Below, piece after piece: positions 55,778 to 64,000 of a stretch of 64,000 nt of DNA. The DNA comes from Cognatiyoonia koreensis. GTDB taxonomy: Bacteria > Pseudomonadota > Alphaproteobacteria > Rhodobacterales > Rhodobacteraceae. A program made the translations under genes and the position numbers. Under the pieces are notes generated by a model. That model worked only from the letters and a program-made list of their open reading frames with translations, searched no databases and was not told where the DNA came from. Where the stretch lies: NCBI RefSeq assembly GCF_900109295.1, contig NZ_FOIZ01000001.1, positions 248,001 through 312,000 on the forward strand, given 5' to 3'. Positions within the stretch are counted from its first letter, which is position 1; each line of letters begins with the position of its first letter.

Positions 55778-56308
55778 GTGCACCTGTTTCAACGGCATTT
55801 TGGCTGTGCACCACGCGTACACCAGACGTGCACAGGGCGTACACCGGAAAATGTCCGGGGGCGGGTCGCAAATCTGGTCTTGAAGTTGCGCGGGAAGAGG
55901 GGACCTCAGACGGTCTTCGACGTTACTTGTGGCCCAAACCTGCTAGTGGCAGATGTGACACATACCGTAGGTGCATCCCGCATCGCGGACCTTCGCGGCA
56001 AGCATCAAGTTACGAGATGGCGTGATGATTGATTTGCGGGATGAAGGAGTATTTCGCTGCGGGCAGGTTGAGAGTTTGCTCCTACGCGAAAATGGTTGTT
56101 AGTTTCATCCGGGGACGAGACCTCCACTTTGAGGTTTGCCCACCGCTATATCTCTCTCACCGCAAATATGCTTGAATAAGCGACAGGCGGGATCGGTGCG
56201 TGGTTGTGAACGCAGGGCAGACGCAGTCAAGCTGCACCTCCCAAATGCAAGCGAAAGGCTGGATCGCTGCGTTTTGATGCGTGACGGCGATACTTTCTGG
56301 GGGGAAAC
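55778..56308. other. 531-nt gap between HAD hydrolase and acyl-CoA synthetase
   Basis: No convincing gene is present. The region holds the divergent start regions of both neighbours, the tandem repeat at 55806-55845, a CCGGA/TCCGG hairpin at 55844-55858 and an ATGTGACACAT palindrome at 55953-55963. The several overlapping open frames lack ribosome sites and are not supported. I see no RNA gene in it. Confidence 0.5.
55806..55845. repeat. Two 18-nt tandem direct repeats upstream of the HAD gene
   Basis: GTGCACCACGCGTACACC at 55806-55823 and GTGCACAGGGCGTACACC at 55828-55845 match at 15 of 18 positions, with a 22-nt period (two helical turns). They lie 30-70 nt upstream of the HAD start. GTGCAC and GTACAC palindrome-like halves suggest a regulator site; a MaoC, HAD or acyl-CoA synthetase regulator is possible. 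Confidence 0.5.
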
Positions 56309-57922
56309 ATGACAAATAGACAAACCTATGCTGCGGCACGCGATGATTTCGATTTGGCGAAAATCGATACGAACTTCGAAGGTAGTTTTTCGGATGGTTT
56401 GAATGCCTGCATCGAGTGTTGTGATCGCCATGTCGGCAGCGATCGTGTGGCCCTCAACTGGATTGGGTCGGATGGCGGGTCGCGAACGGTCTCGTATGAA
56501 TATCTAAAGGAACAATCCGCCCGTTTCGCCAATATGCTCAAAGCACAAGGTGTGAGGCCGGGCGACCGCGTTGCCGGCCTGCTGCCGCGGGTGTCAGAAC
56601 TATTGGTGACCATGCTAGGTACGCTACGCGCAGGCGCTGTGTATCAGCCTTTGTTTACGGCTTTTGGTCCCAAGGCCATCGAGGAACGTCTTGCAGGATC
56701 AGCGGCAAAACTGATCGTAACGGATGCTGCGAACCGGCCCAAGTTGGACGATGTCCAGAATTGCCCGACCGTTGTGTCGATTTCAGACTCCCGGGAAACA
56801 GACCTCGACTTTCGGGCGACACTGGAGGGGCAATCAAGTGAGTTCGCGCCGGTCGTTCTGCGCGGTGATGACTTGTTCCTCATGCTGTTCACCAGCGGGA
56901 CAACAGGCGCGCCGAAGGGGGTCGGCGTGCCGCTCAAGGCGCTACGCGCTTTTCACAGCTATATGACTCTCGGCCTTGATTTACGCCCTGACGACCGCTT
57001 CTGGAACATCGCTGATCCCGGATGGGCCTATGGGCTCTTTTATTCGGCGATTGGCCCTTTACTGTTAGGCAGTACGGTCACGTTTCAGGAGGCAGGGTTT
57101 TCTGTCGAAGCGACGTGCAAGATCATCCGCGAGCACAAGATCACGAATTTTGCGGCTGCACCGACGGTCTATCGATTGCTGAAAGCGGCTGGCGATGAAG
57201 CGGTTGACGCACTCAAGGGCCAACTCCGCGTCGCCTCCAGCGCGGGAGAGCCGTTGAACCCCGAAGTGATCCGCTGGTCTCAGGAAGAACTCGGGGTCAC
57301 GCTGCATGACCAGTACGGGCAGACAGAAGTTGGCATGGTCATGATGAACCATCACGGTATCGATCATGAAGTGCGGCCCGGCAGCGCGGGGCTGGCAACG
57401 CCCGGCTTTCACCTTGCCGTTCTGGGTGAGGATGGGGCCGAAGTCCCCAATGGAACCCCCGGAAATCTGGCCGTGAACATGACGCAGTCGCCGCTGTTTT
57501 CCTTTCCCGGCTATTGGGGGCGCGAAGGCGAGGATTGGACTGGAGACTACTTCCTGACAGGCGATACTGTGGAGCGGCATGAAGCGGGTGATTTCAGTTT
57601 CGTCGGTCGTTCTGACGACATTATTTCAACTGCCGGGTATCGCATCGGTCCGTTCGATGTGGAAAGCAGCCTGATCGAACATCCCGCGGTGCTGGAGTCT
57701 GCGGTTGTCGGCAAACCGGATGCAGAGCGCGGGCATATCGTCAAAGCCTTCGTGGTGCTTGGCAAAGGGAGCGAGCCCACGGATGAGCTGTCAGAGGAAT
57801 TGCGGCTTCATGTTCGGAACAGGCTTGGGGCTCATGCTTACCCGCGAGAGATCGCCTTTGTGGATGCTTTGCCCAAAACACCAAGCGGGAAGGTGCAGCG
57901 ATTTTTGCTGCGCGAAAGCTGA
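56309..57922 (+). CDS. Acyl-CoA synthetase (AMP-binding protein)
   Basis: This 537-residue ANL-superfamily enzyme activates a carboxylate with ATP to acyl-AMP and then acyl-CoA. The P-loop is LFTSGTTGAPKGVG, motif A5 is YGQTE, motif A7 is LTGDTVERHE, the hinge is in STAGYRIGPFDVESS, and the catalytic Lys is in TPSGKVQRFLL. The sequence APTVYRLLK and GWAYGLFYSAI resemble the medium- and short-chain group. It is shorter than Acs (no Acs N-terminal domain), so it is not a second acetyl-CoA synthetase. The ATG follows GGGGGG. Its substrate is unknown. Confidence 0.92.
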   Translation: MTNRQTYAAARDDFDLAKIDTNFEGSFSDGLNACIECCDRHVGSDRVALNWIGSDGGSRTVSYEYLKEQSARFANMLKAQGVRPGDRVAGLLPRVSELLVTMLGTLRAGAVYQPLFTAFGPKAIEERLAGSAAKLIVTDAANRPKLDDVQNCPTVVSISDSRETDLDFRATLEGQSSEFAPVVLRGDDLFLMLFTSGTTGAPKGVGVPLKALRAFHSYMTLGLDLRPDDRFWNIADPGWAYGLFYSAIGPLLLGSTVTFQEAGFSVEATCKIIREHKITNFAAAPTVYRLLKAAGDEAVDALKGQLRVASSAGEPLNPEVIRWSQEELGVTLHDQYGQTEVGMVMMNHHGIDHEVRPGSAGLATPGFHLAVLGEDGAEVPNGTPGNLAVNMTQSPLFSFPGYWGREGEDWTGDYFLTGDTVERHEAGDFSFVGRSDDIISTAGYRIGPFDVESSLIEHPAVLESAVVGKPDAERGHIVKAFVVLGKGSEPTDELSEELRLHVRNRLGAHAYPREIAFVDALPKTPSGKVQRFLLRES

Positions 57923-58205
57923 GCCGAGTGAAATCCAATATATCGCGCGACTTGCATTGTCCGAACAGTAGCGAATAGCAGTCGTCTGAGGTTAGTGCGG
58001 CATTAGGGAAAATGGCCGCAGAACCGCCTTCGGATGCGCCGCGGCACCTGCCAGACATCGCCTGTAGAGTGCAATATGCGCAGACCAGAGCTGCCGTAGT
58101 TCGGGCTGCATTTCGGTCCGGTCAGGCTGTTGAGCCGGGACGACCGTTCGCCAGCGCGCTTCACCGGCAGGATCATCACGCTTATTCGGAGCGTCTTAGG
58201 CGACT
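57923..58205. other. 283-nt gap between acyl-CoA synthetase and RND pump
   Basis: This stretch is the end of two convergent genes. It contains no plausible gene. A GCGGC-ATT / AATGGCCGC imperfect hairpin lies at about 57993-58015, and the GCGAATAGCAGTCGT-type sequence at 57971-57985 resembles, by memory only, intergenic repeat fragments of other roseobacters. Nothing else is visible. Confidence 0.4.
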
Positions 58206-61200
58206 TCATGCGGGCACTGGCATTCCGACCGATCGGTTTGCCTTGCGCTCACCCAGCATGAGCATGGCAGGTGTCACCACGAGCGTCAGGACGGTCGCAA
58301 TGACCAGTCCGCCTGCGATGGCCGACGACAGTTCTGTCCACCACTGCGTTGATGGCGCGCCGTAGACGATTTCCCGCGTAAAGAAGTTGAGGTTCAATCC
58401 GATCACCATCGGCATGAGACCAAGCGCGGTCGTGACCGAAGTGAGGATGACCGGCCGCAAACGTTGCGCGCCCGTCCGCAATGCGGCCTCAAGCGGTGAC
58501 TGCCCGGATTTTTTCAGATCGTTGTAGGTGTCGATAAGAACAATGTTGTTGTTGACCACGATACCCGCCAAGGCGATGACCCCGATCCCGCCCATGACGA
58601 TCCCGAACGGACGCCCCGTGATGAGCAGCCCCAAAAGGACACCCGCGACCGAGAAGACAATTGCGCTCATCACCACGAATGCCTGGAAGAAGTTATTGAA
58701 CTGGATCACGAGGATCACGAACATCAGGAAGATGGCCGCAACAAAGGCCCCGACGAGGAACACCATGCTTTCTTGTTGGTCTTCTGCTTCACCTGCAAAA
58801 CTGAATGTCACGCGGTCTGGAAGGTCTGCTGCGTTCAGTTCTGCCGTCAAGGCGATCACCTGATCATTGACGAGCAGGCCGGGTGCCACGTTCGCCTCGA
58901 TCGTGGTGACACGTTTTTCGTCGATGCGCCGAATGACACCTGTGCGATCTGTCGGTTCAAAGGTCACGAAGTTGGAGATCGGAACAAGTCCGGAGGTCGT
59001 GGGCACACGTAGACTTGCCAGTTCGGCCAGCGACCGTTCCTCGCGCGGGAACCGCACCCTGATATCGAGCGAGCCATCCGTATCATCAGGCCGATAGTCT
59101 GCCACAGTGATACCCTGGGTCAGCAGCTGTACCGCCTGACCCAAGAGGCTGACATCTGCCCCGAAACGCGCAGCTTCGGCGCGGTTGACGATGATGGATA
59201 CCTCGACGCCCGGCACGGGCCGCGTGTCCGTCACATCGGTAAAGCCCCCAATGCTGTCCATGATATCGCGAATTTGCTGCACGGACTGCGCCTGCGCCTG
59301 CGCCGTTCCACCGGTCACCTGAAGATTGACCGGCTTGCCCGCTGTCGGGCCACCGCTTTCGGTCTGCACCTGAACGTCGATCCCGGCGATGTCGGACACG
59401 CTTTGCCGGATATCCACGCCGATCTCGGCCGCTGTGCGCCGTGTATCCCATGGCGTCAATTCCAACTGCAATGTGCCGATGGTTTCTTCATCACCCTGGC
59501 CCGCGCTCATCACCGAGCGCGCATAAATGCTGGCAACCTCGTCATAGGGCAGGATGCGGTTTTCCACGGCGCGCACGAGTGCGTCCCGTTCGAAAATCGA
59601 AAAATTGTCTCGGGCGCGGACCTGCACCTGCATGAAGTCAGGTTCGACCGATGGGAAAAAGCTGATACCTTTGCCGAACTGACCGTAAAGACCGAAGCCA
59701 CCGAGCAGCAATGCGACAGCCAGAAGCAAAGTCGTTGCTGGCCGCAAGATAGCCCATTCCAGAATGCGGACATACGTGCCGGTAAAGCCACCCATATCGC
59801 GCGGGTCGCCAAGTTCGGCGGCGTGAAGCGCAGCCTTTGCCTGTGCAGATTGCGGCTGGCGTTTGCCAATCAGGCCACCGACAACTGGAATGAAGACCAG
59901 CGCCATGAACAGGGACGCAAACAGTGTCAGGATGACGGTGATGGGCAGGAACTTCATGAACTCGCCAACCATGCCGGACCAAAAGAGCAGGGGGAAGAAT
60001 ACACTGAGTGTTGTCGCGGTGGATGCAATGATTGGCCACGACATCCGCTTGGCGGCAAAGGCATAGGCCTCTCTGGCGGGCACGCCCTCCTGCAATTTGC
60101 GGTCCGCAAGTTCGGTGGTGACGATTGCACCATCCACAAGCATCCCCACCACAAGAATGAGAGAGAACAGAACGACGATGTTCATCGTAAAGCCCATCGC
60201 CCAGAGCGCGATGACGCCTGCAAGGAACGCCCCGGGGATTGCCAGACCGACAAGGAAAGCCGACCGGACACCAAGCGCCAGCACGATGACGATCATCACA
60301 AGAATGACCGCCGCGATGACGTTGGCTTCCAGATCGCTTAACAGGTCTTTGACCTGCTTGGACTGATCCTGAAGATAGGTAATCTCGATGCTTTCGGGCC
60401 ACTCTGTTTGAAGTTCGGCGACCAGTGCTCTCACTTCTGCGACCGTCTCGATGATGTTCGCGCCGGATCGCTTGGTGATTTCCAGCGCAAGTGCGGGTTG
60501 ACCATTGATGCGGGCAAAGCTGGTCGGATCTTCGAATGTGCGGCGGATCGTGGCGACATCGCCAAACGTCACCACGGCATCGCCGCGTACCTTGACGGGC
60601 ATTGCCATGACGTCTTCTAGGTTTTCGATCAAACCGGGCACTTTCAACACGATCCGGCCGGATCCCGTTTCAATGGCGCCTGCTGCGATCAGACGGTTGT
60701 TGCGCTGAATTTGTCCGATCAGTTCGTCGAATGACAGGTTGTAGGTCTGAAACACAGTCGGGTCGATCAGCACTTCGAGGAACTCGAACCGCTGTCCGCC
60801 GATATCGACTTCAAGCACACCCTCCAGCCCTTCGATTTCTTCCTGAAGTGTTTCAGCCAGATCGTTCAGCGTCCGTTCCGGCACCGGACCTGAGAGGATC
60901 GCTGTAATAATCGGGAAGAGCGCGGTGTTGATTTCGGTGATTGTGATGTCACGGGCATCTTCCGGCAGATCGCTTTGCGCGCGGTCTGCGGCTTCACGCA
61001 CTTTGTCCATAGCTTCGTCATTGTCGCCGCCGGGGATGAATTCCAGCTGGATGCTGGCAAATCCTTCTGACGCGTCTGACTTCATGCTGTCGAGGCCGGT
61101 AATTGATCCAAATTCGGTTTCCATCGGTTCAAGCAGCAGACGCTCGGCATCGCTTGGGCTGATGCCGTCAAGACCGGTAGACACATAGAAAAGCGGCAGC

Positions 61201-61325
61201 GGAACTTCTGGGTTGGCCTCTTTGGGGATCGAAACATAGGCATAGGCCCCGACGGCGAGGACCATCAAAAGGGTCATGACAATGACGCGAGAGCGGGAAA
61301 AAGCCGCGTTGATGATAGCGTTCAT
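58206..61325 (-). CDS. RND efflux transporter permease subunit (AcrB/HAE1 family)
   Basis: This 1039-residue inner-membrane proton-drug antiporter has 12 predicted membrane segments and two large periplasmic loops. TM1 is SRVIVMTLLMVLAVGAYAYV, TM4 holds GMLVDGAIVTTELADRK (Asp398-Gly399), and the C-terminal half has TM7 onward from LLLAVALLLGGFGLY. The gene overlaps the adaptor stop by 4 nt (ATGA), forming a marR-adaptor-pump operon. No TolC-type outer-membrane gene is next to it. The AcrB position Asp407-Asp408 corresponds to Asp-Gly here, which may alter coupling. The substrate is unknown; hydrophobic drugs, metals or endogenous lipids are possible. Confidence 0.94.
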   Translation of the reverse strand: MNAIINAAFSRSRVIVMTLLMVLAVGAYAYVSIPKEANPEVPLPLFYVSTGLDGISPSDAERLLLEPMETEFGSITGLDSMKSDASEGFASIQLEFIPGGDNDEAMDKVREAADRAQSDLPEDARDITITEINTALFPIITAILSGPVPERTLNDLAETLQEEIEGLEGVLEVDIGGQRFEFLEVLIDPTVFQTYNLSFDELIGQIQRNNRLIAAGAIETGSGRIVLKVPGLIENLEDVMAMPVKVRGDAVVTFGDVATIRRTFEDPTSFARINGQPALALEITKRSGANIIETVAEVRALVAELQTEWPESIEITYLQDQSKQVKDLLSDLEANVIAAVILVMIVIVLALGVRSAFLVGLAIPGAFLAGVIALWAMGFTMNIVVLFSLILVVGMLVDGAIVTTELADRKLQEGVPAREAYAFAAKRMSWPIIASTATTLSVFFPLLFWSGMVGEFMKFLPITVILTLFASLFMALVFIPVVGGLIGKRQPQSAQAKAALHAAELGDPRDMGGFTGTYVRILEWAILRPATTLLLAVALLLGGFGLYGQFGKGISFFPSVEPDFMQVQVRARDNFSIFERDALVRAVENRILPYDEVASIYARSVMSAGQGDEETIGTLQLELTPWDTRRTAAEIGVDIRQSVSDIAGIDVQVQTESGGPTAGKPVNLQVTGGTAQAQAQSVQQIRDIMDSIGGFTDVTDTRPVPGVEVSIIVNRAEAARFGADVSLLGQAVQLLTQGITVADYRPDDTDGSLDIRVRFPREERSLAELASLRVPTTSGLVPISNFVTFEPTDRTGVIRRIDEKRVTTIEANVAPGLLVNDQVIALTAELNAADLPDRVTFSFAGEAEDQQESMVFLVGAFVAAIFLMFVILVIQFNNFFQAFVVMSAIVFSVAGVLLGLLITGRPFGIVMGGIGVIALAGIVVNNNIVLIDTYNDLKKSGQSPLEAALRTGAQRLRPVILTSVTTALGLMPMVIGLNLNFFTREIVYGAPSTQWWTELSSAIAGGLVIATVLTLVVTPAMLMLGERKANRSVGMPVPA

Positions 61326-62545
61326 GGTTTCTGTTCCCCTGCGGCGGGTGCCACGGTTTCACCTGCGTTGACGTAGCCTTGACCGACAGTAATCACATCG
61401 ACCTTATCCGGCAGTCCGGTGACCCAGATGCCATCAATCTGCGCGCGCACGATCTGAATTGGAAAGAACTCTACGACGTTTTCAGCGTCGACCGTTTTGA
61501 CGCCCAATGCGCCTTGGGTGTCGAGCGACACGATGGAGGGCGACAGGAAATGTGCGGTGGCCTCACCCGTCGGAATGACGATTTCTGCGGAAATCCCTGC
61601 CGGGATCGCACCATCTTCATTCGGCACTTCCACTTCGACAAGGAAGGTGCGTGTCTCGGCTGCAGCGGACGTTCCAACGAACGACACGATGCCGTCGCGT
61701 TCCTCGCCGGTGATGAATTTCACTGTTGCAGTTTGACCTGCAGACAAGCGGTTCAGCGATTGCTGTGGCACCTGTATGGCCACGGTCAGCGGTGTGATAT
61801 CGACCAGACGGCCCACCTCGGTTCCGGCCGAAACGAATTCCCCTTCATCAAGATCAAGCGTTTCGATCCGGCCCGCAAAGGGGGCGGTGATTGTCAGCGC
61901 CTCGGCAGCTTGCGCCACCGCTGTGACCTGCGCCTGCGCCGCTGCAAGTGTTGCGCTGGCTTGCGAGACACGATCCACCGTGGAGACGCCACGGTTCAGC
62001 AGCTCTTGCGCGTTGTCGTATTCGCGTTGTGCCCGCGCCAGTTCTTCAGCCGCACGGCTTGCATCGGCTAAGTTTCCAGTTGGGTCGATCCGCGCGATCA
62101 CATCACCAGCAGAGACATCCTGACCTTTTCTGACAAGAACCTCGGCAATGTCGCCAGATGTCTCTGTGCGCAGGATCGTATCGCGATCGGGAAGGGCCTG
62201 ACCTTCGGCTTGATAGTACTGCGTAACCGTTTCAGCAGTTGACGTTGCAACCGCGACGGCCACCGGTTTTGGCGCCTCTCGGGTCAGGACGGGTGCAGCA
62301 TTTTCCGACGGTATGACAAAGCCGCTGCCCATCCAGCCAACAATGGCGATGACCAGAACGCCAGCGATCCAGGTGGAGCGCGATGCGCCCTTGTCTGACT
62401 GAAATGTCAAATGATTGGGCGTGCTATCGTTCTCGGTACCTTTGGGCGAACCGGCAGGCGTAGGGTCGCCCTCGCTTGGAGAACGCGTAGCAGCCTTGAC
62501 TTGCGAAGCGGGATCAACCGGCGTCGACCTGTTGTCATCTGGCAT
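61322..62545 (-). CDS. RND efflux periplasmic adaptor subunit (membrane fusion protein)
   Basis: This 407-residue membrane fusion protein links the RND pump to an outer-membrane channel. Its domains are lipoyl and barrel-sandwich (TETSGDIAEVLVRKGQDVSA), a helical hairpin (RAAEELARAQREYDNA to SATLAAAQAQVTAVAQ), and beta-barrel domains (EVEVPNEDGAIPAGISAEI). A cytoplasmic N-terminal tail of about 57 residues, rich in Pro, Ser, Asp and Glu, precedes a single membrane segment (about 59-80). This tail is unusual. The ATG at 62545 lies 4 nt after the regulator stop. Confidence 0.93.
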   Translation of the reverse strand: MPDDNRSTPVDPASQVKAATRSPSEGDPTPAGSPKGTENDSTPNHLTFQSDKGASRSTWIAGVLVIAIVGWMGSGFVIPSENAAPVLTREAPKPVAVAVATSTAETVTQYYQAEGQALPDRDTILRTETSGDIAEVLVRKGQDVSAGDVIARIDPTGNLADASRAAEELARAQREYDNAQELLNRGVSTVDRVSQASATLAAAQAQVTAVAQAAEALTITAPFAGRIETLDLDEGEFVSAGTEVGRLVDITPLTVAIQVPQQSLNRLSAGQTATVKFITGEERDGIVSFVGTSAAAETRTFLVEVEVPNEDGAIPAGISAEIVIPTGEATAHFLSPSIVSLDTQGALGVKTVDAENVVEFFPIQIVRAQIDGIWVTGLPDKVDVITVGQGYVNAGETVAPAAGEQKP

Positions 62546-62549
62546 GTGG

Positions 62550-63050
62550 TTAATCCTTTGGGATTGTGGGCGATTGCGCCGTGTTTGATTTCTTGGATTG
62601 CAGTTCGTCGCGCGCGACAGTCACCGCAGATTCCAAGGATGCGTAGAAATCGGCGTAGGCGGTCAGCCTTGCAGTGGCCTCGGCATCCGCCGGCAACGCA
62701 GCAATCGTCTGTTTAATATCGTCCAGCGTGGACAAGGTTCGTTTGTGAACGCCTTCCAGCATGGTTGCATAAGGATTCTGCGCGAGTTGAAAGAAGTCAC
62801 CGCGCTGCCCCGGCTTTGTCTTGCGCTTTACCAGTCCACGTTCTTCCAAAAGGCGGATGCTTGTGCTGATGCTGGCGCGGCTGACCTGCAAGCGGTTGGC
62901 AAGATCACCGAATGATACCAATTCGCCGTCAAAGATCAGCATACCAAACACGCGCCCGGCAATACGTGGAAGTCCCTCAGCCTGAGAGATCAGGCCCGAC
63001 TTTTCGATAAAATCGGTGCGAATGGCATCAAGTTGATTTTGTTTTGGCAC
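62550..63050 (-). CDS. GbsR/MarR family transcriptional regulator
   Basis: This 166-residue winged-helix regulator of the GbsR/MarR type begins the efflux operon and probably represses it. The helix-turn-helix lies in FGDLANRLQVSRASIST, with the wing in RLLEERGLVKRKTKPGQRGDFF. The start is GTG 63050 with AAGGA 7 nt upstream, giving (M)PKQNQLDAIRTDF; the ATG at 63095 has no support. An inverted repeat at 63104-63129 upstream could be its operator. The effector is unknown. Confidence 0.9.
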   Translation of the reverse strand: MPKQNQLDAIRTDFIEKSGLISQAEGLPRIAGRVFGMLIFDGELVSFGDLANRLQVSRASISTSIRLLEERGLVKRKTKPGQRGDFFQLAQNPYATMLEGVHKRTLSTLDDIKQTIAALPADAEATARLTAYADFYASLESAVTVARDELQSKKSNTAQSPTIPKD

Positions 63051-63103
63051 GCGCAAATCCTTTGGTTGCCGCTGCCTATTGCACGACAAATGCATGCCGT
63101 CAA

Positions 63104-63129
63104 ATTCGTTCAGTTATGACTGAACAAAT
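63104..63129. promoter_or_regulatory. Inverted repeat, candidate operator of the RND operon regulator
   Basis: GTTCAGT at 63108-63114 and ACTGAAC at 63119-63125 form a perfect 7-bp inverted repeat with a TATG centre. The arms extend to ATT.../...AAT so that 10 of 11 positions pair. It lies 54 nt upstream of the regulator start codon, a usual position for autoregulation by MarR-type repressors. Confidence 0.6.
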
Positions 63130-63332
63130 ACGCTACGTCACTTGGGGCGGGCGGTTTTCGTTCGTTGCGGATGGTTACGGCGTCAATGCGGACATTGCGC
63201 GCGCAGTCTTGACGCAGGACCACTGTTGCAGAGCATAAAGATGCCTTTTGCCTTGCAGATTTTTAGTCGACGTTTACGCGGTGCGGCCGCTTCAGGCTGA
63301 AACGGGTAAATGCCTGATCAGATCCATGCGGA

Positions 63333-64000
<668 letters not shown>

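Noticed and set aside
59274..60341. 355-residue plus-strand frame opposite the RND pump
   Set aside because: It is His/Asp/Arg-rich and antisense to conserved membrane segments; not a gene.

Overview
The window looks like chromosomal core sequence from a marine alphaproteobacterium of the Rhodobacteraceae (Roseobacter group, for example near Loktanella, Yoonia or Octadecabacter). The basis is a class I lysyl-tRNA synthetase, F1 genes in the order atpHAGDC without the F0 genes, DUF2125, DUF3726, TIGR01459 and TIGR01620 family proteins, the YcjX/TIGR01620 pair, and GC content of roughly 60 percent by eye. No rRNA, tRNA, insertion sequence, prophage or CRISPR array is visible. Genes are packed tightly, with many stop/start overlaps.

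Layout. 1-2121: a cut-off YbbA-type ABC ATPase divergent from a TesA-like esterase, then an SRAP-family protein without its catalytic cysteine, then dodecin. 2183-5009: two tandem cold-shock proteins, a small membrane protein and the ABC-F factor EttA, all on the minus strand. 5181-10629: NadD, a PBP4-type D-Ala-D-Ala peptidase, a TerB-like protein, class I LysRS, a peptidoglycan-binding-domain protein and a DUF4864 protein. 10751-14308: a large GH28-related beta-helix protein, an outer-membrane barrel and a YdcF-like protein. 14530-22380: acetyl-CoA synthetase and a five-gene oligopeptide ABC importer (oppABCDF). 22387-28418: the outer-membrane assembly pair TamB/TamA. 28626-30793: an unrecognised 548-residue protein translationally coupled to a DUF3726 protein. 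30790-35591: TruA, YcjX, TIGR01620, DUF2125 and a ChaC-like gamma-glutamylcyclotransferase.

35658-41945 holds a MotA/ExbB-like channel protein, a MotB/OmpA-like partner with a very long coiled coil, a secreted M23 endopeptidase and ClpA. 42125-48882 holds GloB, a methyltransferase and the F1-ATPase operon. 49051-55777 holds an H-type lectin-domain protein, Prs, an HCCA isomerase-like protein, an alpha/beta hydrolase, threonine aldolase, a YcgN-like protein, RibF, a MaoC dehydratase and a HAD phosphatase. 56309-64000 holds an acyl-CoA synthetase, an RND efflux operon with its GbsR/MarR regulator, and the cut-off ATPase of a sugar-type ABC importer.

Most of this is housekeeping: energy (F1-ATPase, Acs), cofactors (NAD, FAD, PRPP), envelope building (TamAB, PBP4, M23, the MotAB-like pair), peptide uptake and efflux. 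The most unusual points are the cysteine-less SRAP protein, the DUF3726 two-gene module, the MotAB/ZorAB-like pair with its oversized periplasmic coiled coil, several exact gene junctions (a CATG with two divergent starts, three CTAG boxes holding two convergent stops, four zero-gap stop/start joins), and a candidate heat-shock promoter lying inside a perfect hairpin ahead of clpA. Start codons were moved from the longest reading frame where a Shine-Dalgarno sequence or family length supported it. No database search was possible.
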